A stretch of DNA of 64,000 bases, from contig NW_027043819.1 of the NCBI RefSeq assembly GCF_037102585.1, positions 1,984,001-2,048,000 on the forward strand. Reading direction: 5' to 3'. The stretch is from Saccharomycopsis crataegensis (taxonomy: Eukaryota; Ascomycota; Saccharomycetes; Ascoideales; Saccharomycopsidaceae). Under the pieces are notes generated by a model. It saw nothing but the letters and a program-made list of their open reading frames with translations. It was not told the DNA's origin and searched no databases. Both the position numbers and the translations under genes were made by a program. Of this stretch, positions 30,877 through 41,978 are shown piece by piece (position 1 is the stretch's first letter; every line of letters begins with the position of its first letter).

Positions 30877-31204
30877 TTTGTCTATTCTTTATTTGTTGAT
30901 ATACTTCAATATACTAAGCTATTCCGTGTAGTTACATTCAAATTTTCAAGAACTTTTTTCCCAGTTTCCTCGCAGAAGGGCAAAACGAGTGTCACACATA
31001 TCACATGATATACTGTTGACACGTGCTATCAATTATAGCCCTAATTTTTATAGACGTTTGGGCTGTAAATTTCCGCCATGAAAAAAAAATCCGCAAAAAT
31101 TATTAGGGCGCAGACAAGAACAGTTACTTTGATAGGTTTTGATTAGAGTGTACAATAAACATAGCGCAACATATTCAATTGATAATAATAAAGAACTTGA
31201 CAAC
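30877..31204. promoter_or_regulatory. Shared RPL36/CMC4 promoter with Tbf1-type and Cbf1-type sites
   Basis: The 328-bp divergent promoter contains AGCCCTAA at 31037-31044 (exact Tbf1 consensus ARCCCTAA), a second CGCCCTAA on the opposite strand at 31103-31110, and CACGTG at 31020-31025. Tbf1 plus Cbf1 sites are the ribosomal-protein promoter design described for Candida albicans and other yeasts that do not use Rap1 for this. I see no convincing Rap1 site. Confidence 0.65.
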
Positions 31205-31517
31205 ATGGCAGACCCTTGTAAACCTCAAGCTTGTGCCATTCAAGGTATGTTTTTATTCTATACGCTGACATCTACCATCTTTTTTTTGTTTTCTTTTTTG
31301 CATACTAACATTTAGTGTAGATTGTTTGAAGCAAAACAACTATAACGAATCCAAATGTACCCAGGCTATTGACCAATTATACGCATGTTGTCTGAACTTT
31401 TACAATCAGAATGGTGAAGAAGCAAGAAGCCCTTGTTGTCCGATTCCTAGGCTTTTACGATTCAAGATTAAGCAGAGAGAAAATGAAATGGTGGATGCTA
31501 AACTTATGGAGTCTTAA
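31205..31517 (+). CDS. CMC4: CMC4, twin CX9C mitochondrial intermembrane-space protein (one intron)
   Basis: Two exons: 31205-31244 and 31321-31517. The 76-nt intron starts GTATGT, has TACTAAC at 31303-31309 and ends TGTAG at 31320. A nearer AG at 31315 would put a stop in frame and is only a few bases from the branch point. The 78-residue product begins MADPCKPQACAIQDCL, continues through YACCLNFYNQNGEEARSPCCP and ends in a Lys/Glu-rich helix. The paired Cys fit the twin CX9C coiled-coil-helix fold imported by Mia40. The match to S. cerevisiae Cmc4 is strong at the N-terminus (PC-ACAIQDCL) and at SRSPCCP-type residues. That gene is also intron-bearing. Confidence 0.9.
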
Positions 31518-32318
31518 CACAATAAATTTTACAGTACTTGAAGAAACTCATCTTCACAATTTTTACGATTTCCAAAAAATATACCAAACAGAAAAAGTTT
31601 CCTTTTCCTTTAGTTGTAGTGTACGAATCGAGCCGCGATACCAACAAGTAGATCTTGAATGATACGACATAATAGGCCGGAAACTCAGGATATTTCTACC
31701 CTATTTAATCTGAGGCTGCCGCGAGCACGAAGATCATTATAAATGATATAGTTACGACCAGAGAAAGAAATGGTTCGAACCGTGACTCTGGGCGCCTGTG
31801 ATAAAAGACATTGTATAAAGAAAAAGAAAAGAAATCAAGAGAAGGTTTGTTATGAAAATTCAAATATTTCCAACTTTTTATACTTAATGAGAACCCAGAG
31901 TGCGCTTAGAATTTTCCTAGCCAGCATTGGGCACATAATTTATTATGCGGGTAAACCAGGTAGTTATCGTCTGTTCAGCATGGCTGATATATATGAGGTC
32001 TCATTGTAATTAGTTTGCACGTTGGTATTTAAACAATAGTCCATCTAACAATTTTACGTCTTCTATTTTATTGGAGCTCAGACAGTTTCTCTAAATTATA
32101 AGGGTTTATTCATTTGCTCTATGTTAGTCTTTGGTAAAGATCTTAATTTAATAATTCATTACAATCATTCTGGACAAGATAAATTCGCTAAATCAATATT
32201 TTTGAAACCAATGCTTTTTATCTCCCTTCTTTAAAATTACAGTATCAAATCGTACTTAATATTATATATTTACATGCAAAGTAACTGAAGTATACAAGCA
32301 AAAAGGAACCAAATTCTT
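31518..32318. other. Gene-free spacer downstream of CMC4 and MRPL24
   Basis: 801 bp between convergent genes. It includes GGTTCGAACC at 31772-31781, which looks like a tRNA B box but has no tRNA around it, and an open frame of 79 codons with no coding support. Nothing else is recognised. Confidence 0.5.
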
Positions 32319-33092
32319 TCAAACGGTAATTTGAGCAACATCATAGTTAAGAGATTGTAATTGCTGTAGCAACTTTTCTACTGGCTCGTCTCTATACTTC
32401 AACATGAAATCTCTGAAACTCAACTCAGTGTTACTTTCCAATTCAAGACCGTAGATGGTTTTCAATAACTTTCTTCTTCCGACAGTGATTTTCTGATCTT
32501 CAACCTTGAAATACACTGGGATTTCCTTGTCACCAACTTGCACGGTTTCAAGGTAATTCTTCTTTGGGTTTTCAGCTTCGGCTCTTTTCATCAACACTCT
32601 GAAACGTAGTTTCCAACCGGATGGACCCAATTCTTTTATTCTGGCTGGCTTATCTTTGGTCAAGTAGTTGTCAATACCACCTTCTTTGGTGATGGTTCTC
32701 AAAACCTTAGTGGCAACATTAATTCTAATGGTTCTTTGTAAAGCTTCACTCCAGAACTTTTTCTTCATGATATTTAATTGCCAGGTTCTTCTAGTCTTAT
32801 GTTTTGATTTTTCAGAGATTTGATTCCCAAATTGAAGGAAACGACCACCGAAAAGACCTTTGTTACTTCTTTTGAAAATTCTGGATTCACCATATTTATA
32901 TTCAGGAAATTCTGGCTTTTCTTTAGGAATGTATAATCCAGCAGGAATTTTTTCCCCAAGGTTTGGTAATTCGACTTTGGCGACTCTTCTAGCTTCAATA
33001 GTTTTCCACTCTCTGGAAACCACTGAGCTGGTGGAAAACTGAAAAGTCCCTCTCAAAGTGGAGGGAAAAATTTTAGCCAACCCACTAAGCAT
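32319..33092 (-). CDS. MRPL24: MRPL24, mitochondrial large-subunit ribosomal protein bL28m
   Basis: A 257-residue protein matching yeast Mrpl24 (bL28m), about the same length as the S. cerevisiae protein. The N-terminal ~30 residues ([20 protein letters not shown]) are Ser/Arg/Leu-rich and act as a mitochondrial presequence. The bL28 core is visible as [26 protein letters not shown] then [20 protein letters not shown], the usual G-x-Q-x-G-N-x-V/I-S-x-S/K pattern. Yeast-specific C-terminal extensions follow. On S. cerevisiae chromosome XIII, MRPL24 (YMR193W) neighbours RPL36A (YMR194W) and CMC4 (YMR194C-B). The same trio occurs here, so the gene identities support each other. Confidence 0.93.
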   Translation of the reverse strand: MLSGLAKIFPSTLRGTFQFSTSSVVSREWKTIEARRVAKVELPNLGEKIPAGLYIPKEKPEFPEYKYGESRIFKRSNKGLFGGRFLQFGNQISEKSKHKTRRTWQLNIMKKKFWSEALQRTIRINVATKVLRTITKEGGIDNYLTKDKPARIKELGPSGWKLRFRVLMKRAEAENPKKNYLETVQVGDKEIPVYFKVEDQKITVGRRKLLKTIYGLELESNTELSFRDFMLKYRDEPVEKLLQQLQSLNYDVAQITV

Positions 33093-33694
33093 GTCTTGTA
33101 TCTTTTTGGATATTATTGTTTATCGAGAGTGTCCCTCCATGTGCGATCATATAGACCTTTCACATTTGTTGAAATTTTTCCACCCGCTCCAAAATGTATT
33201 ACCCTGTACATATCGTTTGTACCGACAGAGCGGGTCATTTGAACTGTCAAATTAGTATCGCTTCATCAACCATATTGAATAACTGTAGTACCAAGAATTA
33301 TAGATATAGATATAGATCTGGTGATCTGATTTCTTCTAAAATCATGAAGTAATCATGATCAGTGCTCCAAATTACAAAAGGATTCCACAATGTGGCATTA
33401 ATTGCGCGAAGGCCTACACATTTTGAAAACAACAATAAATAGAAAAGAACAAAACTTTTGTTTAGTCAAGCACAAAATTTTGAAGATAGACAAGCTACTA
33501 TGACAATATTATTCCCTTATAGTTCTCTTGTTCGTAAAGCAAAAAAAAAGAAATGAAAAAAATGGGTATGATTGTTGTTATTAGAACTTGGGAATATAGG
33601 CTCGCTGACAAATGGCGACCAATCATTTTGATGAGACGGACATTAAATTCTATTGTAGGAATTTGCAATCTCCACTGGTTTTATTATCATTGCC
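33093..33694. promoter_or_regulatory. MRPL24 promoter and upstream spacer
   Basis: 602 bp between two minus-strand genes. It contains a GATATA-type short repeat near 33300-33318 and A-runs near 33540-33552. No RNA gene or clear motif is seen. Confidence 0.4.
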
Positions 33695-34351
33695 CTATTT
33701 TTTATCATATTCGTGAGTGCTTGGTAGATGTGATTTAATATCCGCATCATCCACAACCCACAAACTCGTACCTGTAATATTCGATAATGAGTTCTCCATT
33801 TTGACATTCTTTTCGAATTCATTAATTGCTTCATTTATATTGACAGGTTTGACTCCAGTGGCTTCTAACTGTTTTCTCAATAACGCAATATGTAACGCCA
33901 TCTTCATCTCACGCTTTTGAAAATTCTTTCTTTCGTTCAAGATCTGGATTTCCCGCTTTTTTCTGGCATTGTTGAATGAAAGTTGGGCCAAAGTAAGAGC
34001 CTTTTGGTGCTCCATAGAATTTTTGAATGATTCTGTTTGTAATGCCTGACGACTAATGTAGTTGTCGATTGCAAAGTACGTCAACACAAAAACCGCCATG
34101 CAGAGGGCAACATCTTTTCCAAATCCTAGTTTCCTTTGAGTAGGCATATTTGAAGCCGGGGAATATGTGATATGAGAAGGAGACGCAGGATTGCTGGGTA
34201 TTAATGGTGATGATCCAACCATGTTCTTTGGGGCTGGTGAAGGGTTAGAGAAGTATGTTGGGGGATACTGGCTAAGTCTCTTAGCACATGTTGATAAATA
34301 GCGAATGCCAATGGTTTGCGAAGGCGTTCTAGGAACCACTAGTTTCCACAT
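33695..34351 (-). CDS. Probable mitochondrial single-pass membrane protein (unrecognised)
   Basis: A 218-residue protein I do not recognise. The first ~30 residues (MWKLVVPRTPSQTIGIRYLSTCAKRL) lack acidic residues and contain Arg/Lys at intervals with RYLS-type cleavage context, typical of a mitochondrial presequence. A Pro/Ser-rich segment follows (about 30-75). One hydrophobic helix (DVALCMAVFVLTYFAIDNYI, about 80-100) comes next, then a long charged helix likely to form a coiled coil (QKALTLAQLSFNNARKKREI). The design suggests an inner-membrane protein with a soluble coiled-coil domain, as in several respiratory assembly factors. Length and composition are normal for a real gene; no frameshift is seen. 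Confidence 0.65.
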   Translation of the reverse strand: MWKLVVPRTPSQTIGIRYLSTCAKRLSQYPPTYFSNPSPAPKNMVGSSPLIPSNPASPSHITYSPASNMPTQRKLGFGKDVALCMAVFVLTYFAIDNYISRQALQTESFKNSMEHQKALTLAQLSFNNARKKREIQILNERKNFQKREMKMALHIALLRKQLEATGVKPVNINEAINEFEKNVKMENSLSNITGTSLWVVDDADIKSHLPSTHEYDKK

Positions 34352-34760
34352 GATTATAACAATTTTCTACTACTACTATTATTATTATTATTATTATTTC
34401 CCTCCTGGTGTTGTTTCTGTAGAAGGTTTAAAGGATCAGAAGAAGGTGATTCCAATGCTGGGGAAATGGCGATTTTTAAGTGATCTCCGTCATCCCGGCG
34501 CGGAATATCCTCCCAGCCGGTGCGGTAGGCTAACTACAGAGAGTAGTCCGACCAGGCGATTCGATAACGGTGTTGCTTCCAAGGCCCCGTATTAATTTAT
34601 TAAACAGGAAAAAAAAAGTGTCTACTACATAGAAGCATATGCTACTCATTATTGGTTTCTACGTATGCTAGTAGAAAACTGAGCCAAAAATTAACCTTGT
34701 TCCTTCGCATTCCTTTCTATCTACTGCGAGGAATAATCCAACTACATAGAGAAAAAAAAA
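34352..34760. promoter_or_regulatory. Divergent promoter with a TAT microsatellite
   Basis: A 409-bp spacer between divergent starts. A (TAC/TAT)n run of about 35 bp lies at 34364-34398. A G+C-richer stretch without a gene (about 34480-34590) follows. An A-run precedes the SAP gene ATG directly. Confidence 0.4.
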
Positions 34761-37700
34761 ATGTGGCAGTTTCTTATGAAGAATGATGATGAAATGGGTA
34801 ACCATGAAGTGCCGCCGAACCAAATGACAGACGTCACAAACACCACCACCAATAGCCAACGAATCACCGCAGCAACTACTGCTATCACTGAAGAAAATAT
34901 TACTGCCAGTAATAACCTTGGTGAAGAAGCTATAAATACGACGAATAACTTGGGAGAAATGAAAGAAGACGGCAACCAACAACAACAACATACAGAAAAT
35001 GTCGAAAAGAGAAAGGAAGGGAGAGATCTACCTGTAAATGAAACCACGCCAGAACATGATATTGATGCCACGAAACTAACTATCTCCAGCGACCATTCGA
35101 CTGAAGTTGATTTACCAAGCCCACAGCCCGAAATACTGAGCTCTATTGACTTCCAGTTCGATCACAATGAATTCGATGATGGGATTCGGCCGGAAACCTC
35201 AATTGAAGATGATCAAGACGCTGATGAAGATGAGGAAGAATATGGAGATTCTGACGATGTTGAAGATAATGAAAATAAATTATTTCAAATGATAGACTCG
35301 GATGACATCATGGTCAAAGTCCTTGGGTCCAAATACAAGTCAAGAACATTGGAATTTCTTAGTAAAGATGACAATATAACTAGGCTTCTAAACGTTGTTG
35401 TGAACTCTCATGATGCCTTCTTGAGAAGATACGAGGATAAAAATCTCGAATATTTTGACGAAGGCGATGATTCTCCAAAAGATGGGAAACAGTATTTTTT
35501 CCAGGATTGTGATGAATTAGACTACTATTTTGACAATGTTATGATGAAAAGGGACAAAGATATTCACGAGCAAGACTACAATAAAGATGATTACAATATC
35601 AGCAAAATACGAGCAAGAGTGAAGATTAGTATTGAATCTAATGGTGGACTGTATGATAAAATGGCCTCCGTAGTTGCAAAAACTGGAAATCTAAAAATTA
35701 GTGATACTGGTGATGAACAGCCGCCTGATAAGGCTATGAAATCTAATGAGACAAAATTCGGAAAAGATGATGAGAAACTAATAAGACGAAGCGCCGTCAT
35801 TGCGGAAATCTACAGTTCTGATAAAGAAAGTATCATTGAAGCATTTATTTCTAACCCTAAACATTTGACAACATTGTGGAAAATGTTGGAAAAACCTCAA
35901 CTTTTCAAAGTAATACCCTATGTTCAAATTTTTGCTAAGATTAATGAAACCATGTTGACAAGGAGAACAGAACAGTTTTTGAACTTTATTAGAAGAAATG
36001 TGAATTTAGTTGACTTGTTTGTGAGGACTAACGTGGATATCTCTCTATTGAACGAGTTCTTGATAAAGTTGGTCATCACTGATAGGGTCCATAAGCCCAC
36101 TGGAATAATAGATTTGTTGATGGAACAAAATTTGATTCAGAATGTTCTTAATTTGATTGATGACAAGTACCCATTTTTTATCAGAGAATTTGCTGGTGAT
36201 ATGATCAAGAATTTGATCAGCTTTTCTACCTATGCATCCGAGAATGAGAATGAAGATTCCTATATTATAGGCCCCAATAATTTGACTAGAGAGTTGGTTA
36301 GTTACAAAAGTGTTTGGAAAATGGCTAATAGACTTAAACAAGGGGGAAAAACATTGTTCATCTTGGTAGATATAATTGTGGAACTTATTCGCAAAAATAA
36401 CGATGATTATGAGAAGTTTAATATTCTTGGGTTCAGCAAGTACCAGGCGTTCTTAAATGAGTTTCAAGCCTCGAAGTCTCCTGAAAACTTGAAAGACGAA
36501 GGTAAATCCCCTGCAACTATCAGTTCTGAAAGCGAATCAAGAAAAGAATTCAATAAGTTGATGGACGTTTTCCCGCCTGGTGACCATGATCCAATTTATC
36601 TTAATAATATTTTGAAGATATTCACATATAACTTACCTTGGATTTTTGATAGATTGACGGAGGATTTGGGATTTCTGGATGAAGATTGTTTATTTGATGA
36701 GACCAAAGTTGACTATTATTTTTTCAATGAAGATCCTTACAAAGATTTGGACTCCAAAAGCGAAATAGACCGCAAATTGATCGAAGGTAAATTATTCATC
36801 AACCAAACCTTTGGTTATATTGAAAAATTGAGTTTTGATAAATTAAGGCTTGTTGAGCTTGTTGCTGAACTACTACATTGTTCTAATATCAAATTATACA
36901 ATAATAGAAATGCTGAGTGGTTGATTATCCAAAGAAATCAACTTATTAAATCGAAATCGAAGTTTTTGAAAGAAGCTTTGAACGATGATCTATCTTTTAC
37001 TGAATGTATTGATGAAGATGGCGATACCGGAGTTGACCATCACCAAACGTTTTCATTACCATTAATAGACAAGCAATCCGTCAACAATGAAAGTTTCATG
37101 GCCGAAAATGACGAAATTGACGATGATGATGAAGACGATGAATCATTCGAAAGATTTCACTATGAAAATGGTAATGTGAGTGATTTCAGAATTAATGGGC
37201 CAAATGAAGCTGATGTTGATCAAGATAGCGCTACATCATTACCTTTCAAAACCGAAGAACTTTCTGAGGCTGTCAGAAAGGCCAAGAAAACTAAAATGCT
37301 TAGTAAACTTGCCCTCAAAATAGACAACAATATCAACACCAAGGTTCCGGTCTCGGAAAATGTTGCTGGTAAGCCAAATACCTTGACGGTGAAAACTGTG
37401 CTAGATGCTCCAGCTGAAGATGATGGCTCGCATGAGGATTTGTATAATGAAGATGACGATCTGTCAAATGCTGATGACGATGATTCGAGTTTGAGTAAGA
37501 TGCTCCTTTTTACTGTTTCGGAAGAGGAAGCGGATACTGATTGTTTGGGTCTAAAATGCGATGTCAATAATCCTTTTGTTAGTGAAGAGAATGCGTCAAA
37601 ATTGAGGGAGAATGCGTCATTAGGAGATTTTTTCAAGATCAAATTACATGACGTTGGAATTTTAGATTTAATTTTCAAGAAGTTATTTTTGAGGTATCCT

Positions 37701-38206
37701 TGGAATAATTTTTGGCATAACGTGGTGTTTGACTTAATTCAGCAATTACTCAGTGGAAGGATGAATGGGAATTTTAATGCTTTCTTGGTGGCTGACTTGT
37801 TTAATAAATCGAGATTGATTGATTTAATTTTGGTATCTCACAAAAGAAACCTTAATTTCTTAAAAAAGAACAATATTGAGTTTGCGTACATGGGTCATAT
37901 CTCTTTGATTAGTGAGGAAGTTAACAAGTTTACGTTGGAGAATAATTTGGCGCTTATTGATCCAAATATTTTGGATTTGGCTTGCCGTCAAGACTGGTTT
38001 TCCTATATCAACAAAAAACTAAATGAAACTAAGAAAAGTTATAATCTGTTGTTGGGAGGTGAGAAGCCGGAAGCAGAGATTTACAGAGATCCTGGGTCTA
38101 TTATATTGGGATCAAGTGAAGAAGAGATTGAGAATCAGGATATTTCAAAGAGTAATCCACAAAAATTGAAAGTGTTGAATGGAGATCATGATTCGGATGA
38201 AAATGA

Positions 38207-38239
<33 letters not shown>

Positions 38240-38304
38240 GGAGGAGGAAGAAGATGATGAAGAAGAAGAGGATGAAGAAGAAGATTATGATGATGATAAT
38301 AATA

Positions 38305-38363
<59 letters not shown>

Positions 38364-38714
38364 GATAATGATAATGAGCAAGATATTGATGATGATAATA
38401 AGGTTCATAACCAAAAGAATTCTACAAGAGGCTCTGACAAGATTTCCCATGCCAATGACTTAACCAATAACAATGATAATGGTAACAGTGGTAATAATAA
38501 AAATAAGGATGAGAATGACGAGAATGGCATCGAAGATGATTCCTCAGCAGACAGTTTCCCTCTCAAATTTGAACAAATAACTACTGACAATACCAGTTCG
38601 TCAAATACTAGCAATTTACAATTATTTGGGGAATATGAAGATCTGATTCAACAACATAAGCATCATGGTAGTAAACTTGATAAAAAGAGTCTGAAAAATA
38701 CAGATAAGAAATGA
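34761..38714 (+). CDS. SIT4-associated protein (SAP185/SAP190-type PP6 regulatory subunit)
   Basis: A 1317-residue SAPS-domain protein. Saps bind the PP2A-like phosphatase Sit4 and direct it in TOR signalling, G1 progression and tRNA modification control. The conserved SAPS core runs from about residue 180 (IMVKVLGSKYKSRTLEFLSK), through AVIAEIYSSDKESIIEAFISNP and YVQIFAKINETMLTRRTEQ, to FLIKLVITDRV and later SASPS-like helices around NNFWHNVVFDLIQQLLSGRMNG. Large acidic insertions interrupt it. The segment around residues 1150-1205 is an almost pure Asp/Glu run encoded by GAT repeats. The paralogue type (Sap155, 185 or 190) cannot be fixed from sequence alone; one or two such genes are expected outside the genome-duplication clade. 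Start at 34761 follows an A-run. Confidence 0.9.
38200..38362 (+). repeat. GAT/GAG trinucleotide tract coding for an Asp/Glu run
   Basis: About 160 bp made mostly of GAT with some GAC, GAG, GAA and AAT. It encodes an uninterrupted acidic stretch in the SAP protein. The longest perfect GAT run is at about 38309-38359. Such a tract is likely length-polymorphic; changes by whole triplets keep the frame. Confidence 0.9.
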
Positions 38715-39527
38715 GGTGCTCTATGCAGATTTTTTTTTTTTTTTTTTTTTTTGCTACTCATTATAAAGCATTTGTGTTTGTTTGTTTGTTTGTTGTTTAT
38801 TTAATTCATTCTCATTCGTTTGGTCAATTTTAATCTGTTTTATATCATCTTTTTTTTTTATATATAAGTATCAATTATTTAGTTGTTGTTAGATTTTCTA
38901 TTTGCTATTGTTGATGAAAGCTTTGGTGTTTTATGTAAGATTAGTTGTTTCCATCATGTTATGGATACAATATATTATATCTCAATTGTTGAGTTATTAA
39001 CTTCCAATAGGTTATTTTTACCTTTCATATCATATCATCAATAGGTAATCTTCCAATTTGATGGTTTAATGAACTCCAATCATATCACAAAAACAAAAAA
39101 AAAAAAAAAAAACAATTGGTGATATATATCATCATAGGTGGCGTTACGTTACAAACAAGCATAATTTTTTTTTTAAGATCCGTTGAGGAATTTTTATATT
39201 TATAGAAAAAGGAGAAAAAAAAAGAAAAAGAAAGGAATGGAACAAGAATATAAATCATCAAGACATTCATAACAACAAGAAAAAAAAATGCAAAAAAAAA
39301 AAAAAAGAACAACCCATAATAACTTGTTGAGATAAAAATCGTGAATTTTTTTAATTTTTATTTTTGAAAAAGTTTCTATTTCTTGTCTGCTAGAAACATT
39401 AAGGTCTATTTGCAGTTGATGCAGCAGATGCAAGGATTAAAAACAAAAACTCCAAAAACCATTAAAAAAAAAAAAAAAACATAATAATAACCGGTTTAAT
39501 AACAAAAATATAGTCGAATTGAAAAGC
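38715..39527. other. Convergent 3' spacer of the SAP gene and SAH1, many homopolymers
   Basis: 813 bp with a 23-bp T-run at 38730-38752, a TTTG repeat near 38775-38790, and A-runs at about 39093-39111 and 39292-39305. No coding or RNA signal is seen. The T-run is adjacent to the SAP stop codon and is not a retroelement tail as far as I can see. Confidence 0.5.
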
Positions 39528-40871
39528 TTAGTATCTGTAGATGTCAGCCTTGAATGGACCTTGAGTTGGGATACCCAAGTATTCAGATTGAACTTCGGAC
39601 AATTGGGTCAACTTAGCACCCAAGTGGTCCAAGTGTAATCTGGCAACTTCTTCGTCCAAAATCTTTGGCAAAGTGTGGACAGAAACACCGAATGGACCGG
39701 TCTTTTCGAATTCAATGTATTCTTCCTTGAAGGCCTTGTTGTTGGCGTTAAACAAAGCAATTTGGGCCAAGACTTGGTTAGAGAAAGAACAAGACATGAC
39801 AAAAGAAGAGTGACCGGTGGCACAACCCAAGTTGACCAATCTACCAGCAGCCAACAAGATAACGTGCTTACCAGAAGACAACAAGTATCTGTCGACTTGT
39901 GGCTTGATTTCAACGTGTTCCTTAGCGTTTTCAACTAACCAAGCAACGTCGATTTCAATGTCAAAGTGACCAATGTTACAGACGATGGCGTCTTCAGGCA
40001 TTTGCAAGAAGTGCTTAGAGGTGATGATATCTCTACAACCGGTAGTGGTGACAAAGATTTGACCGATAGAAGCAACTTCTTCCAATGGGGCAACTTGGTA
40101 ACCAGAAACGGCGGCTTGCAAAGCGTTAATTGGGTCAATTTCGGTGACAATGACTCTAGCACCCATGGATCTCAAGGCCATGGCACAACCTTTACCGACA
40201 TCCCCGAAACCAGCGACAACGGCGGTCTTACCGGCGATCATAACGTCGGTGGCTCTCTTGATCCCATCGATCAAGGATTCTCTACAACCGTACAAGTTGT
40301 CGAACTTGGACTTGGTGACAGCGTCGTTGACGTTGATGGCTGGGACCTTCAAGTCACCTTCCTTAAGCATCTTGTACAAGTGGTGGACACCAGTGGTGGT
40401 TTCTTCGGACAAACCGAAACAGTCTTCCAACATTTCTGGGTACTTCTTGTGGACCAAGGAGGTCAAGTCACCACCGTCATCCAAGATCAAGTTCAATTTC
40501 TTACCGTCCTTGAAGGCAAACAATTGTTGTTCCAAACACCAGTTGTATTCTTCTTCGGTTTCACCCTTCCAGGCAAAGACTGGGACACCAGAGGCAGCGA
40601 TGGCTGCGGCGGCGTGGTCTTGGGTGGAGAAGATGTTACAAGAGGACCAGGTGACTTCGGCACCCAAAGCGGTCAAGGTTTCGATCAAGACAGCGGTTTG
40701 GATAGTCATGTGCAAACAACCAGCGATTCTAGCACCCTTCAATGGTTGGGCGGTGGCGTACTTCTTTCTGATGGCCATCAAACCAGGCATTTCGTTTTCG
40801 GACAATTCAATGTCTTTTCTACCGAAGGCGGCCAAACTGATGTCGGCGACTTTGAAGTTTTGGGCGGACAT
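39528..40871 (-). CDS. SAH1: SAH1, S-adenosyl-L-homocysteine hydrolase
   Basis: A 447-residue enzyme that cleaves S-adenosylhomocysteine to adenosine and homocysteine. It keeps cytosolic methylation reactions running and feeds the methionine cycle. The signature stretches are present: [37 protein letters not shown], the NAD-binding loop [13 protein letters not shown], and [10 protein letters not shown]. The C-terminal DIYRY completes the tetramer NAD pocket. Length equals the S. cerevisiae enzyme (449). The frame runs upstream through a Phe-rich stretch, but the conserved start [14 protein letters not shown] fixes the ATG at 40871. Codon use is strongly biased, as expected for a highly expressed gene, and this creates long open frames on the other strand. 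Confidence 0.97.
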   Translation of the reverse strand: MSAQNFKVADISLAAFGRKDIELSENEMPGLMAIRKKYATAQPLKGARIAGCLHMTIQTAVLIETLTALGAEVTWSSCNIFSTQDHAAAAIAASGVPVFAWKGETEEEYNWCLEQQLFAFKDGKKLNLILDDGGDLTSLVHKKYPEMLEDCFGLSEETTTGVHHLYKMLKEGDLKVPAINVNDAVTKSKFDNLYGCRESLIDGIKRATDVMIAGKTAVVAGFGDVGKGCAMALRSMGARVIVTEIDPINALQAAVSGYQVAPLEEVASIGQIFVTTTGCRDIITSKHFLQMPEDAIVCNIGHFDIEIDVAWLVENAKEHVEIKPQVDRYLLSSGKHVILLAAGRLVNLGCATGHSSFVMSCSFSNQVLAQIALFNANNKAFKEEYIEFEKTGPFGVSVHTLPKILDEEVARLHLDHLGAKLTQLSEVQSEYLGIPTQGPFKADIYRY

Positions 40872-41276
40872 GATTCTGATGATAGGGATGAGGTGGTTTG
40901 TTGTAACTAGTTGCAACGTATTGATAGAAGGAAGAGAGAAGAAAGAAGAAGAGAAGAAGAAGAAGAAGAAGAAGAAGAAGAAGCTGAAAATTTTTTTATG
41001 GGTTTCCACCATCCATCAATCATCACATGCCACCCTCAACAAAAAAAAAAGGAAAAGAAAAATTGCCTGGCGGCGGCGCCCCCCACGGGGGGTGGGTGCT
41101 TGCAGTAACTGGGGTGCCGCACCTACATGGCCCTCGTTTACCATCGTATATCCATCCATCTTACTAGAACACCTATATTATTTTTATTATGTTGTATTGT
41201 ACTGTATTGTATTGTATACATTATATGTTATACATTATGTTATATTATATCACATATCATCTAAACATACATCCCA
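40872..41276. promoter_or_regulatory. SAH1 promoter with GAAGAA purine tract
   Basis: A 405-bp spacer. A GAA/GAG-rich purine tract lies at 40929-40985 just upstream of the SAH1 start (a CT-rich leader on the coding strand). A GC-rich patch (GGCGGCGGCGCC) is at about 41069-41080, and TGTATTG short repeats are near 41190-41215. The CT-rich leader fits strong yeast promoters. Confidence 0.5.
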
Positions 41277-41942
41277 TCAGTAATAAAAGTAGAACTCCTC
41301 GTAGGCCAGACCACTAGGTAATGACTCCCCCTTCATTCCAAACAACGCAATAACCACTAACACTACCACCACCACTAATACCAGGTAAATGGCTATTATC
41401 GATTGCACAACCTCTAATCCTCGCTCAAAAAGCATCCTAGCAATCTCCGCATACTCTCTATTCTGTCCTCCTTCATATTTCTGTTCATCGACAATGATTG
41501 CTTGATCCCCATCACTGCCAAATGTCTTGAGCCGCACGGGATTCTTGGAGATCCGTCGCCTTAACTCTCCGGTAAAGTATTTCATATCATTCCCATGAGA
41601 GTTTCCTGGTGAGGCTTCTACGCTCGTCATAACCTTACTGAAATCTTTGTATAAGAACTTGTTTGGGTAATCGTGACCATCCAAATGGCTGTGGTTCTTT
41701 CTTTCGTCCTCAATTTCCTTCTCGAGCACTTTGATATCCTCATCGTCATCATTATTACTATGCTGAATATTATCATATAATGGCAAAGGGTTTCCCAATA
41801 GTTTCTTCAACTTTGGGTCTGAAGATGGGATCAAGTTTGGTCTAATCCTGGGCACTGTATCACCATTGCCAAGATGGGATGTCTTTGCTGGAATATTTTC
41901 CTGGCCATGGGAATGATGTTCCAAAGATCGGTCATTATTATT

Positions 41943-41978
<36 letters not shown>

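Noticed and set aside
31772-31781. GGTTCGAACC resembling a tRNA B box in the CMC4/MRPL24 spacer
   Set aside because: No A box, no cloverleaf on either strand and no T-run at the right distance; it is simply a palindrome.
31770-32009. 79-codon open frame in a gene-free stretch
   Set aside because: No motif, no conserved character and normal for chance in AT-rich DNA.
38730-38752. T23 run after the SAP gene as the A tail of a second retroelement
   Set aside because: No LINE or SINE sequence lies next to it; homopolymers are common in this region.
39966-40910. Long plus-strand open frames (up to ~380 codons) across SAH1
   Set aside because: They mirror the strongly biased codons of SAH1 on the other strand; the products are low in typical protein features and have no known match.
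40911-41000. N-terminal Phe-rich extension of SAH1 from the upstream open frame
   Set aside because: The extension comes from a purine-tract leader; the conserved MSAQNF start is downstream and SAH1 is cytosolic.
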